Source: UBA1794 sp031552405 (GTDB lineage: Bacteria > Bacteroidota > Bacteroidia > Bacteroidales > Bacteroidaceae). Taken from it: a stretch of DNA of 64,000 nucleotides. The stretch lies in assembly GCA_031552405.1 (NCBI GenBank), contig JAVBMN010000023.1, forward strand, positions 1 through 64,000, given 5' to 3'. Below, piece by piece: positions 27,588 through 38,600 of the stretch. The position numbers were made by a program, and so were the translations under genes. Every line of letters begins with the position of its first letter. The first letter of the stretch is position 1. The notes beneath the pieces are model-generated. The model did not search any database, was not told the DNA's origin, and saw nothing but the letters and a program-made list of their open reading frames with translations.

Positions 27588-28289
27588 TTATTCAGCTGCA
27601 TCCGGAGTGATCAGCTTATACCCTTTACCGTGAATATTGATGATTTCAATGCTTTCATCGGCTTTCAGGTGCTTACGCAGTTTGGTAATGTACACATCCA
27701 TGCTGCGGGCATTGAAATAGTTGTCATCAATCCAGATGGTTTTCAGGGCAAAATCGCGCTGAAGAATCTCATTGGCATGGGCACACAGCAGGGCCAACAA
27801 CTCGGATTCCTTCGTTGTCAACTTTGTTTGTACGCCGTCAATAGCCAGAATCTGTTTCTGGGTATCGAATGTAAAGCGGCCGATTTTATAGATGCTGCTT
27901 TCTTTATTCTTCTTGCCGCGCACCCTGCGAAGGATGGCTTCAATACGCAAAGTCAGCTCTTCCATGCTAAAGGGTTTGGTGATATAATCATCCGCTCCCA
28001 GTTTGAATCCCTCAAGGATATCTTCTTTCAGTGTCTTTGCAGTAAGGAAAATGATGGGAATTTCCGCATTGGCAGCACGCACTTCCTGCGCAAGTGTAAA
28101 TCCGTCCTTGATGGGCATCATTACGTCAAATACACACATGTCGTACTTGTTCTTCAGGAAAGCACGGTAACCGGCTTCTCCATCGGGGCACAAATCGGCA
28201 TCATAACCTTTTGCCTGCAAATACTCTCTCAACAGCATGCCAAGATTCTCATCATCTTCGCATAGCAAGATACTCAATTTCTCATCCAT
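27588..28289 (-). CDS. rprY: OmpR/PhoB-type response regulator RprY
   Basis: 233 residues. An N-terminal receiver has the acidic pocket EDDE, phosphoacceptor D55 in VFDVMMP, and the conserved Thr and Lys (FLTAKT, ITKPF). A C-terminal winged helix (about 130-229) ends in INIHGKGYKLI. It is the DNA-binding partner of the kinase encoded 7 bp upstream. The pair matches RprX/RprY described in Bacteroides fragilis, where over-expression altered tetracycline response. Followed by a strong terminator. Confidence 0.9.
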   Translation of the reverse strand: MDEKLSILLCEDDENLGMLLREYLQAKGYDADLCPDGEAGYRAFLKNKYDMCVFDVMMPIKDGFTLAQEVRAANAEIPIIFLTAKTLKEDILEGFKLGADDYITKPFSMEELTLRIEAILRRVRGKKNKESSIYKIGRFTFDTQKQILAIDGVQTKLTTKESELLALLCAHANEILQRDFALKTIWIDDNYFNARSMDVYITKLRKHLKADESIEIINIHGKGYKLITPDAAE

Positions 28290-28296
28290 AGTCGTA

Positions 28297-29811
28297 CTAA
28301 TTTAATAAGGGTATTGTTATTATAAATTTACTTCCTTTGCCAAATTCGCTTTCAGCGCGAATAGAGCCTTTATGTTCTTCGATCATTTTACGCACATAGG
28401 CCAGCCCCAAGCCGAAGCCTTTCACATCGTGCCGGTTTCCCGTATGCACGCGGTAGAACTTCTCAAAGACTTTTTTCAGGTCTTCTTTCTTCATGCCGAT
28501 TCCATTATCGGCAATGGACATGTAGAGTTTTGAACCCTCATTCCAGGTCTTCACGGTGAGTAGGAGTGGCTCTTTAGGGCGACGATATTTTACGGCATTG
28601 TCCATCAAGTTAAAGATGATGTTCGTAAAATGCATATCATCCACATAGATTATATCATTCTCTGCTTCCAGCTCAGAGGCGATAGAGCCCCCATACTGTT
28701 CCACCTTCAGCGTAAACGTTTTGATAACACCGTATATCAGGCTGTTTGCATTCACCTCTTTCATCTTCAACGTGGCTGCACGGCGCTCGAACATGGACAT
28801 CTGCAACACCTTCTCCACTTGGAAGCGTAAACGCTTCGTCTCATCATTGATCACTCCCGAGATGTGCTTAAACATGGCAGGCGACTTTGCCACCACCGGA
28901 TCCTGTAACATCTGTGCAGCCAGTGAGATGGAGGATATAGGTGTTTTAAACTCGTGCGTCATATTATTTATGAAGTCATTCTTCATTTCCGATAGTTTCT
29001 TCTGACGGAAAACCGTGAACATAATGAAGAGAAACAATATCAGCAACACGAAGGTGAACGCCACAGCCGGAAGCATGAAGGTAATCTCATCAAAAATATA
29101 AGCCTGCTTAGTAGGAAAGTGCACCTTCAGATAACTCAGCTGAGTGGGCGGATCATTCGGAAAAAGCACTTGTATATACGCACTCTCAACTCCCTTCTCG
29201 TCATAGTCCGAGCAACGATATATTTCTTTCCCGTTCTTATCAATCACCACAAAGTGGTAGGGCAGACTTATCCCATTATTGAGCAGTTCCGATTTCAGAT
29301 AGCCATCCAGATTGCGAAAGTTAACACGTTTACGAAGATCCTTGCTGCTGGCCGTGTTCAGTATATTCATAACCACCTCGTCAAGCAACAGGCGCTGATA
29401 CTGATAACGGTTTTTCAGGTTCTCCTGCAACTGCTTTGAAGCTTGGGAGAACGAGTTTTTCTGCCCTGTAAGGATCGCTACCTTAGAATCAGTAAAAGAA
29501 GAGTGATTCATCAGGTCTACATTAAAATCCGGGTTCAACGGATCTTTCAATGTTGAGGATTGCCCCAGATAACGTCGCACATCCGTATTGGGTAATTGGC
29601 GACTACCCAGCAGGTCTTTTTCCAGATAACGAAGCGTCTCATTATACTCCATATTCTTAGAAACCTGATACAAACTGCGTTTTACTGATTCGTCAAACTG
29701 CTCATTACGCATCTTTGCCATCTCCTCGATGTAATCCACTTGGAGGAATATGAGTCCCAAGAAACAGAGGCTCATCAAAATGCCCAATATCCAAATCGTT
29801 CGCTTCTTCAT
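28297..29811 (-). CDS. rprX: Membrane histidine kinase RprX
   Basis: 504 residues from the ATG at 29811. A TTG at 29826 lies inside the promoter and is rejected. It has an N-terminal TM helix (TIWILGILMSLCFLGLIFL), a periplasmic sensor region of about 215 residues, a second TM (about 247-268), HisKA with H286 in NMTHEFKTPISSI, and an HATPase domain with NLMDNAVKYR, DNGIGM and GFGLGLAY. It phosphorylates RprY. The -7 box ends only 4 nt before the ATG, so the transcript is predicted to be leaderless or nearly so. Confidence 0.9.
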   Translation of the reverse strand: MKKRTIWILGILMSLCFLGLIFLQVDYIEEMAKMRNEQFDESVKRSLYQVSKNMEYNETLRYLEKDLLGSRQLPNTDVRRYLGQSSTLKDPLNPDFNVDLMNHSSFTDSKVAILTGQKNSFSQASKQLQENLKNRYQYQRLLLDEVVMNILNTASSKDLRKRVNFRNLDGYLKSELLNNGISLPYHFVVIDKNGKEIYRCSDYDEKGVESAYIQVLFPNDPPTQLSYLKVHFPTKQAYIFDEITFMLPAVAFTFVLLILFLFIMFTVFRQKKLSEMKNDFINNMTHEFKTPISSISLAAQMLQDPVVAKSPAMFKHISGVINDETKRLRFQVEKVLQMSMFERRAATLKMKEVNANSLIYGVIKTFTLKVEQYGGSIASELEAENDIIYVDDMHFTNIIFNLMDNAVKYRRPKEPLLLTVKTWNEGSKLYMSIADNGIGMKKEDLKKVFEKFYRVHTGNRHDVKGFGLGLAYVRKMIEEHKGSIRAESEFGKGSKFIITIPLLN

Positions 29812-29815
29812 GCTG

Positions 29816-29823
29816 CAAATATA
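29816..29823 (-). promoter_or_regulatory. -7 element TATATTTG, 4 nt from the rprX start
   Basis: An exact TAnnTTTG match on the minus strand, with only CAGC between it and the ATG at 29811. Transcription should begin at or next to the start codon. Confidence 0.6.
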
Positions 29824-29920
29824 CAATCCATTTTATCAAATGTGAAAACAACATCTTGAAATTAACGTAAAAACAATCATAAATCCGAATAAAAAGTCTT
29901 ATACTTAACAAAATAGCAAT

Positions 29921-30020
29921 TATAAAACCACCGCTTCGGTTTTAAGTCCTCTTGAGGAGCTTTATGGGATTAAGTAACCCTTCGGTAAACCTTGTAAAAG
30001 GCATCCTTCACTCTATTAAC
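29921..30020. other. Structured intergenic segment between rprX and the 1753-residue gene
   Basis: Two short imperfect stem-loops occur at about 29923-29944 (TAAAACC with CGGTTTTA) and 29944-29962 (CCTC with GAGG), followed by a run with CCCTTCGGTAAACC. No ORF is convincing. It could be secondary terminators of the leftward 1753-residue gene or a small RNA; I cannot decide. Confidence 0.3.
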
Positions 30021-30023
30021 AAA

Positions 30024-30051
30024 AGAGGGGTGACCAAACGGCCACCCCTCT
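30024..30051 (-). terminator. Rho-independent terminator of the 1753-residue protein gene
   Basis: AGAGGGGTG (30024-30032) pairs with CACCCCTCT (30043-30051) and is followed by TTTTG on the minus strand. It lies 24 nt beyond the stop codon. Confidence 0.85.
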
Positions 30052-30075
30052 CTCTAAGTTAGCAATTAGAATTGA

Positions 30076-33000
30076 TTAGTTAACTTGTACCTTGATGGAC
30101 TTATCACCAATCTTCACGATATAGATACCAGCGATAAGCTGAGCATCGTTCGCAACGCGGATACCACCTTCAGTGTAGAGTTCATATTCAGCACCTTCTA
30201 CGATAATAGAAGAACCGCTTACAAAGATTTCTACGCCGTCAATACCGATTTCAGCCACTGAAGTATATGCCCAGATGTCTACCAAATAAGCTTCGATTGC
30301 AGCAGCCAGCTCAGTGCAAGCAGCAGTAATTACAGTGTTGCTAGTAGTATCTACTTGGTTAGCATACAGATCCTTCTTAGCAGTCAGCACTGTTTGCAGA
30401 GCAGCACCGTCTACAGCAGGATGATACTCGGTAAGCAGAGCCTGAGCCTTAGTAAACAATGTATCCAAGCCGAAGCACAAGCTAATAGAAGTATTAGCAT
30501 CCTTCATAGCAGTTACCAAACCAGTAATTGCAGAAGGCACGTCAGCTACCACAGCAGAAGTAACTACAGCTTCAGCAGAAGTAATTGCAGTATTCAACTT
30601 AGCCAGTTCAGCCTTCACGATAGTACCTGCAACAGCAGAAGTCTTCAGAGCCTTAGCCACAGCAATAGAGTCAGACAAAGTCTTAATATACTCAGCACTT
30701 GTTCCAAGATAAGTCAGAGTAAAGAAGTCAGCTCCACTCCATGATTTATCAAGTGTACCAATTGTCTTAATACCCAGTCTCAGCTCATTGTTAGTAACAG
30801 CCACACTCAATGAAGTATTGATAGCGGTTTGTTCGTTTCCAACACCTGTAGCAAATCCAGCACCTACCTTCAACGGAGTAGTCACTTCATTACCATACAA
30901 TACAGCATTACCATTGGTAACTTCTGTAAATGTAGCAGCACCTACCTGATATACACCATTCGGAAGAATGATTGTCTGGTTGTAGTCAAACACCATAGTA
31001 GAAGCAGTAGCATTCCAAGCCTCAAGATAAGTATCTTTCGGAGCTTCTACCGTTCCGGCTTCTTTTGTAAAGTTGCCATTGGTACCAGAATTAGTACTGT
31101 TCTCCCATCCTGTCGGAGTTACCTTAATAGCAGCATTATGCATAATTGTGGGGTTCACGATCAGCACAGTGTAGTTACGATCTGTAACCGAAGCTATCAT
31201 AGCAACGCTTGTAGCAAGCTTGATTGCTTTGCTTGCAGCGTTGATGTCGGCAAGAGTTGCCTCAGGAGCATTGTATACATTCTTAGCAGCACTAATAGCA
31301 GCAGCCATAGCCTCTGCGTATTCTGATGCTTCAGCAGTTTCGATGAGAGTCTGCAGAGCCTGACGAGCCTTAAAGATTGCCAATTCTGCATTATAAGCAT
31401 TAAGAGCATCTACGTATGCAGCCAATTCTTCAGTGAAGAAATCATCTTTTGCATAGAACATGAACAACGGATTCTTATCAGTACCCTTATCATAATAGAT
31501 ACCTAGATCATTACCGGTCAAGCCGTCTACGCCCACCAACTTAGCAGGGTTAGCAGCACGTGAAGCTGAGAAGTTATAACCACCCTCAACATCAATCAGA
31601 GCCCAGCCAGATACTGTAGCTGCATCAGCCAAATCACCTAACAAGATACCCCAAGTGTTACCAGTATTGGCATTCATATACTTACCTGAAGAAACTTGCT
31701 GCAGAGTGATCTGATCAGCGTTATCTTCCGATACAGCTATTGTCCAAGTAAAGGCATCATCTGCAACATAAGGATAGCTATTCAATACAGGAGCATTAGC
31801 AGCTGCATTGTTAGAAAGGAACTTCTTAGAAGCCGGGTGATAAATCACATAGTCACCTGCGATTACAGGTTTCACTTGCTCTGCAGGCAGAGGAAGTGCC
31901 GGAGCCATCGGAGTCAAGAACATCTTGAACTTAGCAAGAGCTGTTGAAAGCTCAGTTTTTGCAGCGGCAAGCACAACATTATCTGTAGCGTCAGTCTGAG
32001 CTGCCCACATAGCCATTTGTGTATTGATCACTGTCTGTAGTGCAGTACTATCAGCCTTAGTATAAGACTTATTAGTTGCAAATAACGTGGCAGCCTCAGT
32101 AACAAGAGCCATCATCTCAGTAGACAACTTAATAGAAGTCTTCGCATCAGCGATAGCAGAGTTTACTGTATCGTTAGCCAATTTCACTACAGAAATCACA
32201 TCAGAAGAAAGAGCTGCAGTACCCAGAGCGATAGAACGAGTCAACTCATTCATTTCAGCCTTCACGATAAACGGAGCAAGAGCAGGATCTGTCAAGCCAG
32301 TTGCCACAGCGATAGAATCTGTCAAAGCTTGTTTTGAAGCAGTAAGAACTTCTGCATCAATAGTCAGCACGAAGAAGTCGGCACCATGCCAAGATTTGTC
32401 CACTTCGCCGATTGTCTTGATACCAAGTCTCAGAGTATTGTCAGTTACAGTTACTTCCAGCTCGGTATTTACTGCATTCTGTACAAAGTTATCACCAGTT
32501 ACACCTGTCTTCAACGGAGTTGTTACCTCGTTAGCATACAATACAGCATTGCCATTGGTAGCTTGTGTAAAGGTAGCAGCACCCAGTCGGTAAAGACCAT
32601 TCGGCACATATACAGTCTGGTTGTAATCAAATACAATCGCAGAAGCAGTTGCGCCCCAAGCCTCCAGATACGTATCTTTAGGAGCAGCTACAGTTCCGCC
32701 AGCCTTGGTAAAGTTACCGTTAGTACCAGTGCTGGTGCTCTGTTCCCATCCATTCGGACGAGTTCCAATACCGGCAGTCTGCAAGATAGTAGGATTAACA
32801 ATCAGGCTTGTATAGTCACCATTGGTAATAGTAGCAGCCGTAGCAAGGCTTACCACCTTTTTCAGATCTGTGATTGCAGCGTCAATACCAGCAGCTTCCA
32901 CAGCACCTGCAGAGTATACACCCTTCGCAGTAGCAATAGCAGCCACAACAGCAGCATCTTCAGCAACGGCAGAAGTCTCAGCAGTTACAATGGCAGTATT

Positions 33001-35337
33001 CAGTTTCGCGTATTCTGCGATAGAAGCTTCGGCAGTCACAATAGCAGCATCCAATGTAGCGATTGCAGCAGCGTAGTCTTCAGTAGAAAGGTTCGCCCAA
33101 TCAGCAGCCATAGCAGCTTCCAACGCACTCTTCACTGTAGCATTCATTGCCTTATCCTTAATAGCACTTGCATCTGCACAACGGTATGCAGCCTGGCTTT
33201 CATAGCGATACAACTTAAATGCATCGGCACTCTGCCAACGGCTGGTAGCACCATTGTCTGCACGCATACCAATAGTAATGGTGGAACTTGCAGAAGCAGT
33301 GAACTCAGTAATGTAACGTGCCCATCCGAAGTTCAAAGGAGCAGTTCCGTCACCAATACGATTTACTGTAGTGGTCTTCTCAACTGTACCAGCTGTATTC
33401 AGGTGGTCTGTTCCGTCATTTACGAAGAAGAACATATTGCTGGGGCTGAGAGATTGTCCTCTGGCAATTGCCTTCATTACATAGTATCCGGCAGGCATAT
33501 TTGCAAAGCTCTGATAACCGTATACTACACCTGACGCACCCTTATCCAGAACTTTGTTAGTGCCAGGAACAGTAGTATATTCCTTATCCCAACCACTCCA
33601 TTTAGTATTATCACCATCGTAGGTTGCCATATTGGTAGACCATCCGGTAACGCCATCATCAAAGTTAGGATTAGCGATAATAAATGTAATATCACCTGTA
33701 GAAGCCATGATAGCAGTATTACGCTCTTTCAAAGCAACAGAAGCATTAGCAGCTGTAATAGCAGCATCCAGTGCAGCTGTAGCAGCAGCAAAATCCTCAT
33801 CACTACCACCACCATTTACGAGTGCCATAGCTGGAACATAAGCTGCCTTAAATGCATTGTAAAGAGCTACATCTGTATAATTAGACGCTACTTGCAACTT
33901 GTTAGTTGCTTTATCAAATACAACTCTCAACGCTTCCTCAGCAGCTGAAAGAGTACCTAAATATTCTAATTGGAAATCATCTATACCAATCCAGTTAGCA
34001 TTTGAATAATTATCAAAATAGCCAATAGTCAAGTCACTGTTCTCACCTAGATAGGCAATTACAGAATATGGAGCTACTGAGGCTTTCACACCAGCTTCCG
34101 TTTTAGCTTCCACCGTTTCATAATCATAAATAGCAACGGATGTAGTAAAAGCTCCTGCAAGAAGATTCACAGAACCTTGATTGGTATTTGCAGCAGTGTT
34201 TTGATCAGCGGCAAAGCATTTTGCAGACAGTTTATACTTACCAGCAGGCAAATTCTGAACAGCCTGAGTTGCAATACGGAAGTCTACTGCAGAAGTTGCA
34301 GTTCTCCATACTTCCATACAATTGCCGGTAATAAAACCACCTTTTATTTTCCAAGGATCACCTACTGATTTCACCACGGTCCAACCGCTAATATCAGTAT
34401 CAAAGTTCGGGTTAACTATTTTAAAAGTTAAATTCGCAGGGTTATTCGCAGATGCGTTTGCCACGTTATAATCAGCAACTGCATAAAACAAAGGAAGCAC
34501 TGCATCATCAAGCATTGCAAAAGTAACAGCAGGATTATCTACAACTGCCTGAGCAGTTTCAATAGCAGTTAACAATGCAGCAGCACCATTACCGCTTCCA
34601 TCACCATAGACAAGAGTTGCTGCAGCAATATCAGCTATTAACGCAGCTTTATCCTCAGCACTAATAGAACCATCAAATTCCAGCTTGACATAGTCGAAGA
34701 ACACACGTCCTACAGCGCCAGAGCCCACATTATTAGATCCCAGACCTACACGGATAACGCCTTCAGTCTCAGCCTTAACAATAAATGTAAAGGAGTCTGT
34801 CTCCCATGCGTTCAATGCAAAGTTGGCCTTAGTTGCAGTAACAGCAGTTCCTGAAGTAGGAACCCATGCTACCGAGCTCTTGTTTGCATTAGCCACTGGA
34901 CCCGAGTTGTAAGTCGCATACGTGATTTTGTACTTACCAATAGGCAATGTTACAGTCTGTCCATAATAGTTGTTAGCACCCCATGCAGAAGAAATACCAA
35001 GTACTCCTCCTACAGAATTTCCATCCGCATCCGTAGCAGGAGCAATACAGCCTGCTGTACTGTAATTCAAAGGTTTAAGACAACCAAAACCAAAGATACC
35101 TGCAGCCGAGTTGTCACCATAAATTCTTGTGGGCCAACCCTCAATTACTGCTATATTAGCACCACCGTTGGCAGAACCTAAGCTGGTCACATCTTCAGTA
35201 CCAGAATAGGTTATACCCGAGTCAAATCCTGCATTCGCCAGATACGTACTCGTCACGTCTACATACTGTGCCTGCACTCCTACGAGTCCGACACTTGCGA
35301 TGAGCATCGCAATAAACATAAGTAATCTACTTCTCAT
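30076..35337 (-). CDS. Giant secreted modular protein with five beta modules, a lectin-like domain and sorting-like C-terminus
   Basis: 1753 residues with a signal peptide (ending GVQAQ). Beta-sandwich modules opening with NPNFD or NPTI signatures lie at about 25-225, 300-460, 545-715, 840-995 and 1390-1545, separated by alanine-rich helical (FIVAR-like) segments. Residues about 1160-1298 (DYVIYHPASKKFLSNN and KYMNANTGNTWG) resemble a ricin/beta-trefoil lectin fold. Residues 840-1141 and 1390-1685 are a clear internal duplication. The C-terminal 60 residues (QLIAGIYIVKIGDKSIKVQV) match the tails of the proteins at 11347 and 35633. No catalytic motif is seen; a glycan-binding or adhesive surface role is inferred. 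The Ala/Thr-rich, Cys-poor composition fits an extracellular protein. Confidence 0.72.
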   Translation of the reverse strand: MRSRLLMFIAMLIASVGLVGVQAQYVDVTSTYLANAGFDSGITYSGTEDVTSLGSANGGANIAVIEGWPTRIYGDNSAAGIFGFGCLKPLNYSTAGCIAPATDADGNSVGGVLGISSAWGANNYYGQTVTLPIGKYKITYATYNSGPVANANKSSVAWVPTSGTAVTATKANFALNAWETDSFTFIVKAETEGVIRVGLGSNNVGSGAVGRVFFDYVKLEFDGSISAEDKAALIADIAAATLVYGDGSGNGAAALLTAIETAQAVVDNPAVTFAMLDDAVLPLFYAVADYNVANASANNPANLTFKIVNPNFDTDISGWTVVKSVGDPWKIKGGFITGNCMEVWRTATSAVDFRIATQAVQNLPAGKYKLSAKCFAADQNTAANTNQGSVNLLAGAFTTSVAIYDYETVEAKTEAGVKASVAPYSVIAYLGENSDLTIGYFDNYSNANWIGIDDFQLEYLGTLSAAEEALRVVFDKATNKLQVASNYTDVALYNAFKAAYVPAMALVNGGGSDEDFAAATAALDAAITAANASVALKERNTAIMASTGDITFIIANPNFDDGVTGWSTNMATYDGDNTKWSGWDKEYTTVPGTNKVLDKGASGVVYGYQSFANMPAGYYVMKAIARGQSLSPSNMFFFVNDGTDHLNTAGTVEKTTTVNRIGDGTAPLNFGWARYITEFTASASSTITIGMRADNGATSRWQSADAFKLYRYESQAAYRCADASAIKDKAMNATVKSALEAAMAADWANLSTEDYAAAIATLDAAIVTAEASIAEYAKLNTAIVTAETSAVAEDAAVVAAIATAKGVYSAGAVEAAGIDAAITDLKKVVSLATAATITNGDYTSLIVNPTILQTAGIGTRPNGWEQSTSTGTNGNFTKAGGTVAAPKDTYLEAWGATASAIVFDYNQTVYVPNGLYRLGAATFTQATNGNAVLYANEVTTPLKTGVTGDNFVQNAVNTELEVTVTDNTLRLGIKTIGEVDKSWHGADFFVLTIDAEVLTASKQALTDSIAVATGLTDPALAPFIVKAEMNELTRSIALGTAALSSDVISVVKLANDTVNSAIADAKTSIKLSTEMMALVTEAATLFATNKSYTKADSTALQTVINTQMAMWAAQTDATDNVVLAAAKTELSTALAKFKMFLTPMAPALPLPAEQVKPVIAGDYVIYHPASKKFLSNNAAANAPVLNSYPYVADDAFTWTIAVSEDNADQITLQQVSSGKYMNANTGNTWGILLGDLADAATVSGWALIDVEGGYNFSASRAANPAKLVGVDGLTGNDLGIYYDKGTDKNPLFMFYAKDDFFTEELAAYVDALNAYNAELAIFKARQALQTLIETAEASEYAEAMAAAISAAKNVYNAPEATLADINAASKAIKLATSVAMIASVTDRNYTVLIVNPTIMHNAAIKVTPTGWENSTNSGTNGNFTKEAGTVEAPKDTYLEAWNATASTMVFDYNQTIILPNGVYQVGAATFTEVTNGNAVLYGNEVTTPLKVGAGFATGVGNEQTAINTSLSVAVTNNELRLGIKTIGTLDKSWSGADFFTLTYLGTSAEYIKTLSDSIAVAKALKTSAVAGTIVKAELAKLNTAITSAEAVVTSAVVADVPSAITGLVTAMKDANTSISLCFGLDTLFTKAQALLTEYHPAVDGAALQTVLTAKKDLYANQVDTTSNTVITAACTELAAAIEAYLVDIWAYTSVAEIGIDGVEIFVSGSSIIVEGAEYELYTEGGIRVANDAQLIAGIYIVKIGDKSIKVQVN
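30285..31170 (-). repeat. Second copy of the internal ~300-residue duplication
   Basis: Encodes residues about 1390-1685 of the giant protein. It repeats, in order, the NPTI opening, GTNGNFTK, APKDTYLEAW, NGNAVLYxNEVTTPLK, LRLGIKTIG and DKSWxGADFF motifs of the copy at 31917-32820. Confidence 0.85.
31917..32820 (-). repeat. First copy of the internal ~300-residue duplication
   Basis: Encodes residues about 840-1141. The two copies are separated by the lectin-like domain, so this is a dispersed module duplication rather than a tandem one. Confidence 0.85.
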
Positions 35338-35378
35338 CTTAATAAAACATTAGTGAATAAATAAGTTTTTTTACCCGG

Positions 35379-35386
35379 CAAATATA
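35379..35386 (-). promoter_or_regulatory. -7 element TATATTTG for the 1753-residue protein gene
   Basis: The plus-strand CAAATATA gives TATATTTG, 41 bp before the ATG at 35337. Confidence 0.6.
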
Positions 35387-35564
35387 AAAAGTTTCAAACG
35401 AATTTCCTATTCTTTTTATAAAAAAAACATAGGTTTTAGCGGTAGCATGTTGCACAACATAAATACTAAAAAGTCGTATTAAAGTATACGCGTTTTAAAA
35501 TTCAAGAAAATCCACATACAAGATCCTACTAAACAAAGGCTTACAATCAGTATACAAAGAAAAA

Positions 35565-35594
35565 CGGTAGCATTTCATTGCTGAAACGCCACCG
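35565..35594 (-). terminator. Rho-independent terminator of the 1286-residue protein gene
   Basis: On the minus strand a 13-bp stem (two G-U pairs) closes a GCAA tetraloop and is followed by TTTTTC. It starts 38 nt after the stop at 35633. Confidence 0.88.
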
Positions 35595-35632
35595 CTTTAT
35601 TAAGGATCTACGGAGAAACCGTATTATTTATT

Positions 35633-38600
35633 TTAGTTCAGAGAACCTACTGCAATGATTACAGACTTGCCACCGGAAGTTACGATATAAAGACCCGGCA
35701 GGAGCTGTGCATCAGCAGAAACCGCTACGCCTGAGATAGTCTTCACTTCGAAGCTGTCTACTCCGTCAACCTTGATATAACCATTTTCAACGTATGCATT
35801 CAGAGCAGGAGTAGCATTCGCGTCAATTTCATCAACACCTACACCATAAAAATCCTTGCTGATATAATACAGCTTGAAGTCATCGGCAGAGAACCAGCCT
35901 CCATCCCACACTTTACCCAAGCTTACGGTCTGATCACAGGTTACACCTACTGTCAGATAGTTATCATTTACATTGATATTATCCACAGTAACCCATTGCC
36001 ATCCCCAGCCTCTTCCTACTGTAAGGTCTCCTGCTTTATCAGGATTTGCTTTCTTGGCATCAGAGCCTTCAGGAGCAGCTTCCCAGATAGGACCGCCAAT
36101 GTTACCGAAGTTTTGGATTTCCGTCACACGCAATCCATCAGCAATCGCATATAAATAAGATCCGGCTCCACTTGTACGTGCAGCACATACTAAGCGATAG
36201 GTTCCGTTAGGCATACCATCCAGGCTCTGCTTCACTGTGAATTTAACCTTACCAGCTGTTGAATTCCAAGAATCCAGGTAACGGTTCAGAGTATCACCGG
36301 AGTAATGTTGCCCTACTGTTGAGTTCTTATCACCGTCTGTTCTGGTAATTGTCCAACCATCAGGTACTACATCCTTGTCGGCTGCTTCAATTGTCGGGTT
36401 AACCAGAATGCTTGTCAAATCGAACGGATTCTCTGGTGAAACATTTCCAGGGATTACGATATAGCTCTTCAGGAAGATAGCGGCAGCCTTCTCCAGTGCT
36501 CTTTTCACTACAGGAAGATCGGCTGCAGAGGTAGCAGCAGCAGCAAGAATAGCCTGTTGCTCTGTAAGGGCAGCAATCAGAGCTTCTACAGCCTCATTCG
36601 AATACCCATTGTGGTCTAAGTTCTCTGCAGCAACCAAAGCCGGCAACATATCATCATACGCCACAACAGAGGCTTTCGCATTCGAGACAGCAATAGTCAA
36701 TCCTGAGGTAGCTGTTTTGATAGCCTCAGCCCCTGTAGCTGATTCTCCAGCAGCCAGTGCGTTATTAAGTGCAGTTTTTTCCACACCCATAATCTTTGTA
36801 TCACTTTCCGCGATCAGAGCTTTTGCCTCAGAAATAGCTGCATCCAACACAGCCTTTAAACCAGCTTCGGTAGCAGGATAGTAGAACAGTTCAAATCCTG
36901 TTGCGCAGAACCAACCTGAAGTACCGCCACCACTTGTAGAGGCAAAACCGATGCGTAAGACATCACCTTCAGCCAGATACACTTTGGTAGTAGTCAATTC
37001 TTCCCATTGTGCTTCATCATTAAACGTACCGCCAGCGGTGTACTGTACAGTAGCGGCAGGCGAAACAGCCTCGCCGGAAGCAGTGCTTACATACGCATGC
37101 TGGTCATTGGGAACACCGTTAGTAGCAGTAAGAGCCTTTCCTGCATAGAAACCTGCAGGCAGACCTACGATATCCTGATAGAGATTCATGCTGGTAAAGC
37201 TGTTGTGCCAGTTGTTCCAGCAATTTCTTCCACCTGCAGTATGCAGTCTATACTCAGAATAAGCAGCCGGAACATTAGCGGTAAGCCATGCACCTTGAGC
37301 ACGGTCGGCCGCCAAAGTTATATCGCCTCCGTTCTTTGTAAAGTTCGGTGCAGAAATCATTGCAGTACCAATCTCTACAGGGCTGTTGCTTGTTGCCAAT
37401 GTAACTGCAGAAAGGAAATAGGCCTTTCTAGCTTCTATAAACTTAGCCTTTTCGGTTTCAAGCTCTGCAGCACGCACGCCTTCTTCTCCAAATGCGGCAA
37501 GTCCATCAATAATCGCATCGCTATATGCAGCCTTTCCGGGATATGCAGAACCACCCACATTGTAGCTTACTTCCTCGCCATCGGCCACCATCAACATGGT
37601 AGTAAATGTCAAGCCTGTTTCATACGCAGCCTTCACTTCAGCAATCAGCGCTGTATAGGCATCGATCGCTGCAATATAATTTGCCAAAGAAGGATTATTT
37701 TTGATTGCATCATCCATGTCTATGATATTATCCACATCCTCCATTGTTCCAAGAGGAAGCATACCACTTTCAATTTGCGAGTCAAGGGTAGCAAATTGTG
37801 TTTTAAGTTCTGCCAATGTCTTTGCTTTTTCAGCGATTTCATCTGCATCACTTATAGAACCACGGTATATCAAACGGAAATTATCCAGATACAGACGCGC
37901 TTCCGTATCTGCCTTCTGACGTACAAGACTAACTTTCAAATTGATATCTCCAGCTTCTTCTATATTGAATGTCAACGTATAGGGAGACACTGATATTCCC
38001 GAAGTAGAAACTTGTTTTTCAGCAGCGCCAGTTATAGACACTACAGCAGAAGCAACATCATCAGTAGCAGCAGAGAATACCAAGTCATAAAGTCCAACAG
38101 GCACAGCAGACAAAGTCTGAGAAAGAGTAATATCCTGTGTGGCACCCCATTTACTGCGGAAATAGTAGAAATAAGTTCCATCAGCCGGCTTAAAGCCTGT
38201 ATCTGTGCGGGCATTTACATCCTTATCATGGTTAAAACCACTCAAGCCTTCACTTACCAAACCTTGATCCCAAAGGCTAGGTGCTGCATTGGTAGTACTG
38301 TATACTACAGTCCATCCTTCTGGTTGCCATATACCGCTATTACCTGTGTCAGCAGGATTAGAACGCTCAACCAAAGTCACATTGGTATTCTCAAAACTAG
38401 GATTCGCAATATACTGTGCTGTCACATCTTCGTAAATACCATCACCACCTACAGGTTCTTTCAAACCGTCTTCCCAAGTAATTTGCTCTACAGGAGTTTT
38501 CACACCAAACTGAACATCAGCAGCAGTAATTTCCTGCAAAGTCATTCGATCAAAGTGATTGATACATCCTGTACCCGTTCTTTTAATCACGAAATATTGC

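Noticed and set aside
32386..33534. Long plus-strand open frames within the giant secreted protein genes
   Set aside because: They are Ser/Cys-rich antisense shadows of low-complexity Ala/Thr-rich coding sequence on the other strand.
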